64,000 nucleotides of DNA. It comes from Picosynechococcus sp. PCC 7117 (GTDB lineage: Bacteria > Cyanobacteriota > Cyanobacteriia > Cyanobacteriales > MRBY01). The notes beneath the pieces are model-generated. The model had not been told where the DNA came from. It did no database searches and saw nothing but the letters and a program-made list of their open reading frames with translations. Each line of letters begins with the position of its first letter. The stretch's first letter is position 1. The stretch lies in assembly GCF_001693275.1 (NCBI RefSeq), contig NZ_CP016477.1, positions 868,001-932,000 of the forward strand, written 5' to 3'. The translations under genes were made by a program, and so were the position numbers. This document shows, one piece after another, positions 49,520 to 58,204 of the stretch.

Positions 49520-51319
49520 ATGACCTACCACCAAAGTCAGTGTCTAGCTCCCGATTGTCAAACTATCAATCCCTATGATCATAAATTTTGCCAGCGTTGC
49601 GGTAAAAGGTTGACCCTAAGAAATCGCTATCGTTCGGTGCAGTTTTTAGGGGAAGGTGGTTTTGGAAGAGCATTTTTGGCGATCGACTCGGATACCTGGG
49701 ACACACCCTGCGTGATTAAGCAGTTTTTGCCGAACTTGGGAGGAGCATCTGGCAGTGCGGTGCTCGAAAAAGCGAAAGAATTGTTTAAACGGGAATCGAA
49801 GCAGTTGAAAGAGTTGGGCAAACATCCCCAAATTCCTGATCTGTTGGCATTTTTTGAAGAAGAGAGCAAGCTTTATATCGTTCAAGAATATATAGAAGGC
49901 AAAAATCTACTAGATCTAGTACTGTCTCAAGGGCGTTTTCCTGAGGCAAAGATCCGGGAATTTTTGGCTAGTCTGCTCAAGGTTTTAGAATTTGTCCATG
50001 GACAAAAGGTGATTCACCGAGACATTAAGCCGGAAAATATTATTTATCAAACGGAAAAACAACAATATGTACTAATTGATTTTGGGGTGTCGAAGCAGGT
50101 GGGCAGTACTTTAACTCAGGTGGGGACGACTGCGGGGACTACAGGATATGCGCCACCAGAACAAATGCGAGGGTATGTGGATTATTCCTCTGATCTTTAT
50201 GCTTTAGCGGCGACAACAGTTCGGTTATTAACGGGGAGATTTGCGCAAGAGGTCAATGGCTTGCTCGAAGATGAGGTCTATGACATTCCTAATTGTGAAT
50301 GGGTCTTTGGGGATTGGTGTCGGCGCAATCGGATTTCTCTAAGCAAAGAACTAGAGCAGATACTTTTGAAAATGTTGAGCCTGCGTCCAAAGGAGCGCTT
50401 TGCTGCAGCAACGGAAGTTTTATCAGTCTTAAACACAAACAAGAATCAACCACAGCAGATTACTACGCCACGGGTATCCTCTGCTAGAAATCAGCCCTCA
50501 ATGCCATCTTCTTTCGTGGAGGACTTGGGTAATGGGGTCAAGCTAGAAATGATATTGATCCCAGCGGGAAGCTTCATGATGGGGACACCGTATGATGAAA
50601 TCACTAAACTGTGCAAGGAATATAAAGTCGATTACTTTAAGCGCGAACGCCCACAACATCACGTAAAGATCAAAAAACCCTTCTACATGGGAAAATTCTT
50701 AGTCACCCAAGGACAATGGCAGGCGGTGATGGGAAATAATCCGTCGTATTTCAACGATGGAGACAACTATCCGGTAGATTCAGTATCGTGGAACGACTGT
50801 CAAAAGTTTATCGAGGAAATTAATAAAAAAACAAGAAAAACCTATCGACTTCCCAGTGAAGCGGAGTGGGAATATGCTTGTCGTGCTGGCACAAAGACAG
50901 CGTTTTATTTTGGGAATACCATCAGCACAGACCAAGCCAACTACGATGGAAATTATTTCTATGGCAAAGGGAAAACCGGGGTCTATCGACGAAAAACAAC
51001 GGCTGTAGGCAGTTTCCCTGCTAATGCTTTTGGGCTGTACGATATGCACGGTAACCTATGGGAGTGGTGTGCAGATCCTTGGCACGATAGCTATATGGAA
51101 AAGTCAAAGCGAGTGAGCGAAAATGGCAACGCTACATGGCCATCTATTTATGAAAGGCTTCGTATACTACGGGGCGGTTCTTTGAACAACAGTCCGAGGT
51201 TTTGTCGCTCGGCATATCGCTTCAGGGTCAACCTGAACGGCTCCTACGGGGGGGTCTGGGTTGGGTGTCGAGTGGTTTGCGTTGGCTCCAGTGCTCCCAA
51301 TTTTTACCAGAATCAATAG
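49520..51319 (+). CDS. Ser/Thr protein kinase fused to FGE/C-lectin-type domain; candidate DGR target
   Basis: 599 residues. An N-terminal zinc ribbon (Cys8, 13, 24, 27) is followed by a eukaryotic-type kinase (35-305): G-E-G-G-F-G loop, Lys67, catalytic H-R-D 165-167 and D-F-G 186-188. A Pro/Ser/Gln linker leads to an FGE-sulfatase/SUMF1-type domain (about 335-590; P-A-G-S-F-M-M-G, V-T-Q-G-Q-W, L-P-S-E-A-E-W-E-Y-A, M-H-G-N-L-W-E-W). The last 40 residues, L-R-G-G-S-L-N-N-S-P-R-F-C-R-S-A, then V-G-C-R-V-V-C-V, look like the variable region of diversity-generating retroelement targets. Such proteins use the lectin-like fold for ligand recognition; here this may control a kinase. No reverse transcriptase is nearby. 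The gene lies in a block bracketed by direct repeats. Confidence 0.88.
   Translation: MTYHQSQCLAPDCQTINPYDHKFCQRCGKRLTLRNRYRSVQFLGEGGFGRAFLAIDSDTWDTPCVIKQFLPNLGGASGSAVLEKAKELFKRESKQLKELGKHPQIPDLLAFFEEESKLYIVQEYIEGKNLLDLVLSQGRFPEAKIREFLASLLKVLEFVHGQKVIHRDIKPENIIYQTEKQQYVLIDFGVSKQVGSTLTQVGTTAGTTGYAPPEQMRGYVDYSSDLYALAATTVRLLTGRFAQEVNGLLEDEVYDIPNCEWVFGDWCRRNRISLSKELEQILLKMLSLRPKERFAAATEVLSVLNTNKNQPQQITTPRVSSARNQPSMPSSFVEDLGNGVKLEMILIPAGSFMMGTPYDEITKLCKEYKVDYFKRERPQHHVKIKKPFYMGKFLVTQGQWQAVMGNNPSYFNDGDNYPVDSVSWNDCQKFIEEINKKTRKTYRLPSEAEWEYACRAGTKTAFYFGNTISTDQANYDGNYFYGKGKTGVYRRKTTAVGSFPANAFGLYDMHGNLWEWCADPWHDSYMEKSKRVSENGNATWPSIYERLRILRGGSLNNSPRFCRSAYRFRVNLNGSYGGVWVGCRVVCVGSSAPNFYQNQ
51168..51288 (+). 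other. Putative DGR variable region (VR)
   Basis: Encodes residues 550-590 of the FGE domain. The frame between R-G-G-S and C-R-V-V-C-V holds many positions where related proteins have Asn (AAC): here TTT, TAT, TTC, GTC, GGC, TCC, TAC and GTC. Seven of the eight are NNY codons lacking A in the first position, as expected if adenines of a template were randomised. The template repeat is not in the window, so this remains a prediction. Confidence 0.55.
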
Positions 51320-51370
51320 ATGTGTAAATGTATTGAGCGTGCCTAGTGGGGAGTCCAGCCTAAATCCAGC

Positions 51371-51388
51371 GATGAGAGCAATCTCATC
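51371..51388 (+). other. Perfect 7-bp stem with GCAA tetraloop downstream of the VR
   Basis: GATGAGA-GCAA-TCTCATC, about 50 bases after the stop codon. DGR target genes often carry a short stem with a four-base GNRA-like loop just downstream of the variable region; in the best-studied phage case it is closer to it. No T-run follows, so it is not an ordinary terminator. Confidence 0.5.
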
Positions 51389-51550
51389 CAAAAATCACCT
51401 TGGGGCCGCGTGGTAGAGTAGCTTGGTTGAAAGGCTATGCTGTCTCTATTGATGGCAGGATTCAAATTTTGTGCTGATGAACAACCTCAAATACCAACCA
51501 GAGTAAAATTGTGGAAGTTGCACGCTCCTAATCCTTCTCCTAGAAATACG

Positions 51551-51766
51551 ATGAGTATTCTCCAACAACAAATCCAAGAATTAAGTCTTGCTGAAAAAAT
51601 TCAACTCGTACAAGACCTGTGGGACGACATTGCCACCACAACAGATGACCTTCCCCTCACTCAACTTCAAATAGCAGATCTCGATCGCCGTCAAAAGCAA
51701 TACCAAGCCCATCCGACAGACGTTTCCCCTTGGGCAGAAGTACAGCAGCGCATTTTAGACCGATGA
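51551..51766 (+). CDS. Antitoxin of a ParE/RelE-type pair (addiction-module component)
   Basis: 71 residues from ATG 51551 (M-S-I-L-Q-Q-Q-I-Q-E-L-S-L-A-E-K-I-Q-L-V-Q-D-L-W-D). The L-S-x-x-E-K-x-x-L-x-x-x-L-W-D pattern is that of small addiction-module antitoxins (the 'putative addiction module component' family). A GTG/TTG-started extension from 51437 has no similarity. The stop overlaps the toxin start by four bases (ATGA). Confidence 0.85.
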   Translation: MSILQQQIQELSLAEKIQLVQDLWDDIATTTDDLPLTQLQIADLDRRQKQYQAHPTDVSPWAEVQQRILDR

Positions 51767-52059
51767 AACGACCTGTTGTTCTAACTCCTCAAACAGAACA
51801 AGACTTAGAAACAATCTATGATTGGTATGAACAGCGGAGCAAAGGACTTGGGTCAGAATTTATCCGGATCATCGATGCGAACCTCGCCCAAATTCAACGT
51901 TATCCCGAAGCTCACCCTGTCGTTAGAAAAGACATCCACCGCAAAATTATCCGCCGCTTTCCCTACGCTCTGTTTTACATCATCGCAGAAACGCAAATAG
52001 TTATTATTGCTTGTCTTCACCTCAAACAAGATCCCCAACAGCAATCCCGTTTACAGTAA
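51763..52059 (+). CDS. ParE/RelE-superfamily toxin
   Basis: 98 residues from ATG 51763 (M-K-R-P-V-V-L-T-P-Q-T-E-Q-D-L). Family features: D-L-E-T-I-Y-D-W-Y-E-Q-R-S, L-A-Q-I-Q-R-Y-P-E-A-H-P, I-R-R-F-P-Y-A-L-F-Y-I-I, and the final L-H-L-K-Q-D-P. Such proteins poison gyrase (ParE) or cleave mRNA (RelE). The pair lies at the right end of the inserted block, 41 bases before the distal 264-bp repeat. Confidence 0.9.
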   Translation: MKRPVVLTPQTEQDLETIYDWYEQRSKGLGSEFIRIIDANLAQIQRYPEAHPVVRKDIHRKIIRRFPYALFYIIAETQIVIIACLHLKQDPQQQSRLQ

Positions 52060-52099
52060 TTTAGTTTTCCTTTTGCCCTTTGTCCCATGCCCACCAGCA

Positions 52100-52363
52100 T
52101 CACCCTCCGCTACCAAGACGGCTATGACCATAGCTATTTTTTCATTGCCACTTTTATGCTTGACCATGTCCGGCACCACGCCCAATTCCTGATTGGCTAA
52201 ATGTTTTCGCCGAACCTGTTCCATAATGGGAACATCAGTTTAGGTGTGAGCCAAGCATTACAGAGATTATGATTGGGCAGTTACTCGATGGCCGCTATCG
52301 CATCGTCACATCCTTGGCGGCGGGGGGCTTTGGGCAAACTTTTATCGCCGAGGACATCAAACA
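52100..52363 (+). repeat. 264-bp direct repeat, distal copy (fghA remnant + kinase start)
   Basis: The copy joined to the intact kinase at 52269. Its left part (52100-52200) is a remnant of the fghA 3' end, still reading [12 protein letters not shown], with stop TAA. Seven mismatches to 48929-49192. Sequence before 52100 has no fghA similarity. Confidence 0.93.
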
Positions 52364-53678
52364 ATTCAACAAGCCCTGTGTCGTTAAGCAGTTTAAACCC
52401 AGTTTTTCTGATCCCGAAGCCCTGAAGGTAGCGCGGCGGCTTTTTGAAGCGGAAGCCCAACTGCTCAATCGCCTGGGCGATCATGATCAAATTCCCCACT
52501 TGCTCGCCTATTTTGAAATCAATCAAGAATTTTTCCTGGTTCAGGATTTTGTTGAAGGCCACAGCCTAGAGCGGGAAATCACCGTCGGCAAAAAACTCAG
52601 TGAAGCCTATGCGATCGCCCTGTTAAAAAGTATCCTCGAACCCCTCAGTTTTATCCATAGCCAAAACGTGATTCACCGGGATATTAAACCCGCAAATCTG
52701 ATTCGGCGGAAACAGGACGGCAAAATTGTTCTGATCGATTTCGGCGCTGTGAAAGAACTGGCAGGCACCCAAATTAATGCCCAGGGTCAAACCCGTGTCG
52801 GCACCATTATTGGCACCCCTGGCTATATGGCCAACGAGCAAGGCCGGGGCAAACCTAAACTCAGTAGTGATATTTACGCCACAGGCTTGATTATTATCCA
52901 GGCCCTGACCGGGAAGTTGCCCCCCATGGGTTATCGCAGTGGCGACGAGCTCTACGAAGATCCCCAAACTGCAGAGATTCTTTGGCGTCAGGATGCCCAG
53001 GTGAGTCCAGAATTTGCGGCGATCCTAGACCGAATGATTTGTTTCGATTTCCGCAGTCGTTATCCATCGGCCATGGCCGTAAAAGCCGCTCTCCAATCCC
53101 TGACGGGGGCCGCCCAACCCGTCGCCCAGCCAGCCATTAATCTCCAAAAAACGAATTTGCAGGAAGCAGCAGTGCCCGCAACGGTGGTGAGTGGTGGCTT
53201 GGGTCAAAACATTCAAGGACAAGCGCCCCTCGCCGCTCCCCCAAAAACCCACTGGGCGAAGTTTCTGTTCCGTGCCATGCAACGGTTTATCGGGGTGTCT
53301 TTGCTAATTATGGGGCTGCCGATTGCGATCTACGGTCTCGTGGAAGGGGTCAATGAAAATGTCTCCCAGGAGGACCGCGAAGGGGCGATCGCCGCTTTTA
53401 TTATTTTCGGGGTTCCCTTTACTGGAACAGGCTCATTCATGCTGTGGCGGTTAAATCGCCAAGTGCGGAAAGAAAAGTTTGACTCCGACTGGCTGCGGCA
53501 AAATTTCTACCAAACCCTCAGTGAGACCAATGGCGAAGTGACGGTGCTTCGTTTCGCCCAAAGTACCCAACTTTCCGGCAAAGAAGCGCAAAAATATCTC
53601 GACGCCAGGGCCAAGGAATTTAACGGCACGACCCGGCGATCGCCTGATGGGGAAATTCTTTATTCTTTTAAGCTCTAG
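52269..53678 (+). CDS. Ser/Thr protein kinase with C-terminal membrane helices
   Basis: 469 residues. The kinase domain (8-275) is complete: A-A-G-G-F-G loop, Lys40, catalytic H-R-D 136-138, D-F-G 157-159, and G-T-P-G-Y-M in the activation segment. An Ala/Pro/Gln linker follows, then two membrane helices (about 340-365 and 385-405) and a soluble tail of about 55 residues. This is a common cyanobacterial transmembrane STPK of unknown input. It is the ancestral downstream neighbour of fghA, judging from the repeat. Confidence 0.92.
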   Translation: MIGQLLDGRYRIVTSLAAGGFGQTFIAEDIKQFNKPCVVKQFKPSFSDPEALKVARRLFEAEAQLLNRLGDHDQIPHLLAYFEINQEFFLVQDFVEGHSLEREITVGKKLSEAYAIALLKSILEPLSFIHSQNVIHRDIKPANLIRRKQDGKIVLIDFGAVKELAGTQINAQGQTRVGTIIGTPGYMANEQGRGKPKLSSDIYATGLIIIQALTGKLPPMGYRSGDELYEDPQTAEILWRQDAQVSPEFAAILDRMICFDFRSRYPSAMAVKAALQSLTGAAQPVAQPAINLQKTNLQEAAVPATVVSGGLGQNIQGQAPLAAPPKTHWAKFLFRAMQRFIGVSLLIMGLPIAIYGLVEGVNENVSQEDREGAIAAFIIFGVPFTGTGSFMLWRLNRQVRKEKFDSDWLRQNFYQTLSETNGEVTVLRFAQSTQLSGKEAQKYLDARAKEFNGTTRRSPDGEILYSFKL

Positions 53679-53687
53679 CCCAAATTT

Positions 53688-54752
53688 TTAGGACGCAGCA
53701 AATACTTGGGGGGTCGCCGATTGGATCTTAATTTCGACCCGCGACCCGACGGGAACCAATTGGTTGACTCCCATGCGGGCATGGAGACATTTCCCCGAAT
53801 CTGTCTGGAGACAATAGCGGTATTCCCGGCCCAAAAATTGCCGCTCCTTCACAATTACCGGGGATTCTGGCTGGGGAATCAATTCCAATTCCTCCTCCCG
53901 CACCATTAATTCTCCCTCTGCGGCCTGTTCTGGGGGGGCGATCGCCACTTTAAATTCACCGATCTCCGTGCGCCAAACCCCACCGATCCACTGGGCTGGT
54001 AGAAAATTCGCATGGGTGACAAATTCCGCCACAAACCGAGAGGCCGGGCGGGTATAAATTTCCTCTGGTGTGCCCAACTGCTCTAAATTCCCCTGGCGCA
54101 TCACTGCAATCCGATCCGAAATGGCCAGTGCTTCCTCTTGGTCGTGGGTGACGAAAATCGCCGAAATGCCCGCCGCTTTAATAATTTGGCGAATTTCATG
54201 GCGGAGGTGATGGCGCACCTGCACATCCAAATTACTCAGGGGTTCATCTAACAAAATTAACGAAGGACGGGGTGCTAGGGCGCGGGCGAGGGCGATCCGT
54301 TGCTGTTGCCCCCCAGATAGCTCGTGGGGATAGCGCTTTTCTAGGCCCGCAAGTCCCACTAAATGCAAAATTTCTTGAATTCGTTGGCGAATTTCCTGGC
54401 GGGAAAATTTGCGTTCACGGTGGCGCAACCCAAAGGCAATGTTATCGGCGATGGTGAGGTGGGGGAACAGGGCATAGTCTTGGAAAACCATCCCGGTATT
54501 CCGTCGCTCTGGGGGAAGGCAATTTTCTGGGGTACTAACGGGTACGCCGTTGAGAATAATTTGTCCTGCGCTGGGCTGCTCAAACCCGGCGATTAAGCGC
54601 AGTAACGTCGTTTTACCGCAACCGGAAGGCCCTAAAAGTCCGAGAATTTCCCCCTGTTTGAGTTGAAACTGAATATCTTTGACCGCTGGTAGATCTTGGG
54701 CACTGAAACGTTTACAAAGACTTTCGACGCGTAGGATGGGGGAATCATTCAT
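53688..54752 (-). CDS. ABC transporter ATP-binding protein, FbpC/PotA type (iron or polyamine)
   Basis: 354 residues. Walker A G-P-S-G-C-G-K-T-T (about 40-48), Q-loop Q-D-Y-A-L-F-P-H, signature L-S-G-G-Q-Q-Q-R, Walker B L-I-L-L-D-E-P-L-S-N-L-D and switch His in V-T-H-D. A C-terminal TOBE-like regulatory part (about 260-350). Closest in type to FbpC/FutC ferric-iron transporters, judged by the spacing and the R-R-N-T-G-M-V-F-Q-D-Y block. No permease or binding protein is adjacent. Substrate uncertain. Confidence 0.85.
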   Translation of the reverse strand: MNDSPILRVESLCKRFSAQDLPAVKDIQFQLKQGEILGLLGPSGCGKTTLLRLIAGFEQPSAGQIILNGVPVSTPENCLPPERRNTGMVFQDYALFPHLTIADNIAFGLRHRERKFSRQEIRQRIQEILHLVGLAGLEKRYPHELSGGQQQRIALARALAPRPSLILLDEPLSNLDVQVRHHLRHEIRQIIKAAGISAIFVTHDQEEALAISDRIAVMRQGNLEQLGTPEEIYTRPASRFVAEFVTHANFLPAQWIGGVWRTEIGEFKVAIAPPEQAAEGELMVREEELELIPQPESPVIVKERQFLGREYRYCLQTDSGKCLHARMGVNQLVPVGSRVEIKIQSATPQVFAAS

Positions 54753-55003
54753 GGGGGTTTAACGGTGACTCTAATGGCAGGGCCTTGAGACAATTCCCAG
54801 AGGCGATCGCCAATCAATTAAGAACTATTCTCAACTGCTGCATCATAACATAGGAATATTTAGTTTGATCGATCAACAGCAAGATATTTTGCACAATCGG
54901 AGGAAAGTGCCTTTGTTCTCCCTGGGGTGCTGTGGGGGAGATTCCACGGTAAGCTAGAAGAACAATTATTTTTGCTCTATTGATATTCACAACAGAACCG
55001 TTA

Positions 55004-55387
55004 ATGACTCTACCGAAAACCCTTGAAGCCCATGAAAATGGACGTTTAGTCTGGGATATCGCGGCTGCGGCCGATGACCGGAAAGCCGAAGATATTACGA
55101 TTTTGAAGGTAGATCAAATTTCCTATCTGGCGGATTTTTTCGTTGTGGTGACAGGATTCTCGCGGACTCAGGTGCGGGCGATCGCCGATGCCATCGAAGA
55201 AAGATTAGAAACAAAATATGGCAAAGTGCCCCTACGGATGGAGGGCAAAAGCGAAGGGATGTGGATTCTCCAAGATTATGGCGAAGTGATTGTACACATC
55301 TTCTTACCCCAGGAACGGGAATTTTATAACCTCGAAGCCTTCTGGGGCCATGCCGAACGCATTGAGTTTGAACCGGCACTCCCTTAA
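55004..55387 (+). CDS. rsfS: Ribosomal silencing factor RsfS
   Basis: 127 residues from ATG 55004. RsfS binds ribosomal protein L14 and keeps the subunits apart when nutrients are short. Typical blocks are [32 protein letters not shown] and [15 protein letters not shown] longer TTG start at 54980 is possible but not needed. Confidence 0.94.
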   Translation: MTLPKTLEAHENGRLVWDIAAAADDRKAEDITILKVDQISYLADFFVVVTGFSRTQVRAIADAIEERLETKYGKVPLRMEGKSEGMWILQDYGEVIVHIFLPQEREFYNLEAFWGHAERIEFEPALP

Positions 55388-55900
55388 ATCTTAAAGCTGT
55401 TTTCTGTCAAAAAAACATCAATTTTCCGGTAGCTAGTGGCCTTTATACTGAGTCAGATCGCAAGGATGTCTCGAATGTCATTGCGATATATTGCATTGTC
55501 TGTTTATTTTCTCAGGAAAGTGCTGCGTAATACTCCGATGACAAGGCCATTAATTTTCCTTTCAGAAATCACGAAAAGCTTTATTTCTTTACAGGTAGAC
55601 CTCACTCAAAAAACTTTTTCAAAGCATTATTTGTGAGTATTTCTGGGAAAATAATTGATATTTCTTTAAGAAGAAATGTAACGCCAAATCTCAATTTCTC
55701 CGGCATTTCCAACCCCAGAGAAAGTTATTAAGTTTCCCAAAATCTTCGTGAATTTTTTTGGCGATCACCCTGGAGATTCCCTTTTAAGAATTTTTTAAGA
55801 TATAGAATAAACGTGAATTGAAATAGCAGCCCGTCACCGTGATTCTGTCCAGTCATGGCATGGAATTAGCGCTATTTTTTTGTTTTGTGGGTCGAAATCC
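55388..55900. other. Intergenic region; nothing recognised
   Basis: 513 bases between rsfS and the pentapeptide-repeat gene. A 66-codon frame at 55436-55636 shows no family similarity or ribosome site. AT-rich stretch 55640-55820 likely holds the promoter of the next gene. No RNA gene or repeat seen. Confidence 0.4.
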
Positions 55901-56743
55901 ATGAATGTTCAACAATTACTACGCGCCTACGAACATGGGGAACGAAACTTTGCCGGGATTAACCTGCAGGGAGCCGATCTCCGGGGTGAGGCATTAATTG
56001 GCGTTAACTTCCAGGAGGCCAACCTCATGGGTGCGAATCTGAGTCGAACATTTTTACTGAAAGCCGATTTGTCTGGGGCGGCATTAAATTGGGCAAACCT
56101 CGCCCATGCCAAACTAAACGATGCCCAGCTTGTTGGTACAGATTTAACGAAAGCGACCTTAGACGGGGCTTTTATGGTCAACGCTCAATTGGTCGAAGCG
56201 CGTTTGTGTGGAGCCAGCCTAGACCATACCAATCTACGGGGCGGGAATCTCCGGCGGGCTAATCTGTGCGGCGCGAATCTCGCCCGGGTGAACCTATGCC
56301 AGGCAAACTTAAATCAGGCAAATTTAGCTTGGGTCAATGCCCAGGAAGCACGCCTAGGCCATGCGGATCTCCAGCACGCTAATTTACACCATGGCAATTT
56401 TAGCCGCGCTTTTTTACGGGATGTGAATTTGCTGGGCATGGATTTAGCCGGGCTAAATTTTTCAGGGGCGAAACTTTATGGCGCTAATCTCCAGCAGGCG
56501 AATCTCCAGGGGAGTAATCTCGTCGAAGCCAATCTAAAGCTCGCCTGTTTAGTCGAGGCAGATCTGCGGGGAGCAAAGATCGTCGGAGCAAAATTAGAAG
56601 GGGCAGACCTGCGGAATGTGTTGCTCGAGCCAGAAATTTTAGCGTATTTACCGGGAATCGATCGTCCGGTGCTGGCTAATTTGACCTATCATTCACCGGA
56701 TGCCCACGGGGGCTGGCAAGGTTTACCCCAGGCCGTTGGTTAG
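55901..56743 (+). CDS. Pentapeptide-repeat protein
   Basis: 280 residues from ATG 55901. From about residue 18 to 245 it consists of A(D/N)LxX five-residue repeats (A-N-L-x-x, A-D-L-x-x), about 40 units, which fold into a right-handed quadrilateral beta-helix. Start (M-N-V-Q-Q-L-L-R-A-Y-E-H-G-E-R-N-F) and end (P-E-I-L-A-Y-L-P-G) are non-repetitive. Such proteins are abundant in cyanobacteria; functions are mostly unknown, with some involved in DNA mimicry or lumen proteins. No signal peptide is seen. Confidence 0.92.
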   Translation: MNVQQLLRAYEHGERNFAGINLQGADLRGEALIGVNFQEANLMGANLSRTFLLKADLSGAALNWANLAHAKLNDAQLVGTDLTKATLDGAFMVNAQLVEARLCGASLDHTNLRGGNLRRANLCGANLARVNLCQANLNQANLAWVNAQEARLGHADLQHANLHHGNFSRAFLRDVNLLGMDLAGLNFSGAKLYGANLQQANLQGSNLVEANLKLACLVEADLRGAKIVGAKLEGADLRNVLLEPEILAYLPGIDRPVLANLTYHSPDAHGGWQGLPQAVG

Positions 56744-56833
56744 TTGTCAGTCAGACCTCGCCCAGAGATAGGCAGGGACTGCAAGTTCTGTTATGTTTAA
56801 GGACTTAGACAGTCTGGGAGACAGCCGAAGGGA

Positions 56834-58159
56834 ATGGCTATTTTGCGCAGTGTACGGTTGGCGATCGCCTGTGGTTTAGGCAAAACAATTACAGCGGTGG
56901 TACGGGGCCTCAAGCTTAGTGCGGGCAGTGTCTTACCGGGGGCGATCGCCCGACGCATTTTTCCAGAGATTCTGCCGGATCTGTTCCAACAGGCGAAAAA
57001 AGGCGTCATTTTGGTGGTGGGCACCAATGGTAAAACCACGACTTCTCTGCTGATTAAAGCAATCCTCACGGCCCAGGGCTATAAGCTCGCCCACAATGCT
57101 ACCGGGGCAAATTTGATCAATGGTTTAACGACGGCCCTCCTGGAGCACGCGAATCTTTTCGGCCAGCTCGACATTGACTACGCGATCCTAGAAGTGGATG
57201 AAAATATTATTCCGATCCTCCTCAAAACCTGCTCCCCGACCCATATCCTCGCCCTCAATTTATTCCGTGACCAACTCGACCGTTACGGCGAAGTCGATAC
57301 CATTAGTCAGCGTTGGCAAACGGCGATCGCCCCCCTCCCGCCGGAAACCACGATTATCGTCAATGGCGACGACCCGACCCTCAATGATCTGGGGCAAAAC
57401 CTCAGCCAGACGGTGAAATTTTTTGGCCTCAACGAGCCAGACCTATACCTAGAGGCCATCCCCCACGCTGTCGATTCCATTTATTGTCCCCGCTGCGGTG
57501 CGCCTCTCACCTACAAAGGCGTTTACCTCTCTCACCTCGGCGATTACCACTGCGATAGTTGCGGCTTTGCCAAAAATCCCCTCGACATCCACAGTCCAGA
57601 CTGGGGTCAAATCCTCATCGGCGTTTATAACAAATACAACACCCTTGCTGCCGCTCTCTTGGCGGAAACCCTGGGCATTCACCGGGACATCATCAACGAG
57701 CAGATTCAGTCGTTTAAAGCAGCCTTTGGTCGGGCGGAAGAATTAACCGTCCAAGGAAAATCGGTGCGGATTCTCCTCTCCAAAAATCCCGTGGGCATGA
57801 ACGAAACAGTCCGCGCTGTCACTGATTTACAGCAGCAAGGGAAAACGAGCACCGTCCTCGTCGTACTCAATGACCGCACCCCTGACGGCACCGATGTGTC
57901 CTGGATTTGGGATGTGGATCTCGAGAAGCTCACCCAATCCCCCGGCAAAATTATCATCAGCGGCGATCGCACCTACGACATGGCCCTGCGGCTGCGCTAT
58001 TGCGAAGGGGCTGCCGAATTAATTGTGGAACCGGATTTAACAAAAGCCCTCGACCAGGCGATCGCCCTCAGTCCAGCCGAGCAAACCCTCCATATCCTGC
58101 CCACCTATTCAGCGATGTTAGAGGTGCGCCAAATGTTGACGGGCCGCAAAATTTTGTAG
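56834..58159 (+). CDS. murT: Lipid II isoglutaminyl synthase subunit MurT
   Basis: 441 residues. With GatD, MurT amidates D-glutamate of lipid II. It is a Mur-ligase homologue: P-loop [11 protein letters not shown] (about 61-71), D-V-N-type block and a zinc ribbon inserted in the middle domain (C-P-R-C at about 219-222 and C-D-S-C at about 238-241), a feature of MurT. C-terminal DUF1727 domain (N-D-R-T-P-D-G-T-D-V-S-W-I-W-D) binds GatD. AAGGGA precedes ATG 56834. No gatD gene is adjacent, unlike many operons. Confidence 0.88.
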   Translation: MAILRSVRLAIACGLGKTITAVVRGLKLSAGSVLPGAIARRIFPEILPDLFQQAKKGVILVVGTNGKTTTSLLIKAILTAQGYKLAHNATGANLINGLTTALLEHANLFGQLDIDYAILEVDENIIPILLKTCSPTHILALNLFRDQLDRYGEVDTISQRWQTAIAPLPPETTIIVNGDDPTLNDLGQNLSQTVKFFGLNEPDLYLEAIPHAVDSIYCPRCGAPLTYKGVYLSHLGDYHCDSCGFAKNPLDIHSPDWGQILIGVYNKYNTLAAALLAETLGIHRDIINEQIQSFKAAFGRAEELTVQGKSVRILLSKNPVGMNETVRAVTDLQQQGKTSTVLVVLNDRTPDGTDVSWIWDVDLEKLTQSPGKIIISGDRTYDMALRLRYCEGAAELIVEPDLTKALDQAIALSPAEQTLHILPTYSAMLEVRQMLTGRKIL

Positions 58160-58204
58160 GCTAGCAAAAATAAATTCTGCTCTCCAGCGCCACCGTTTTT
58201 TTTG

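Noticed and set aside
55436-55636. 66-codon frame after rsfS
   Set aside because: No ribosome site or recognisable domain; in a likely promoter region.
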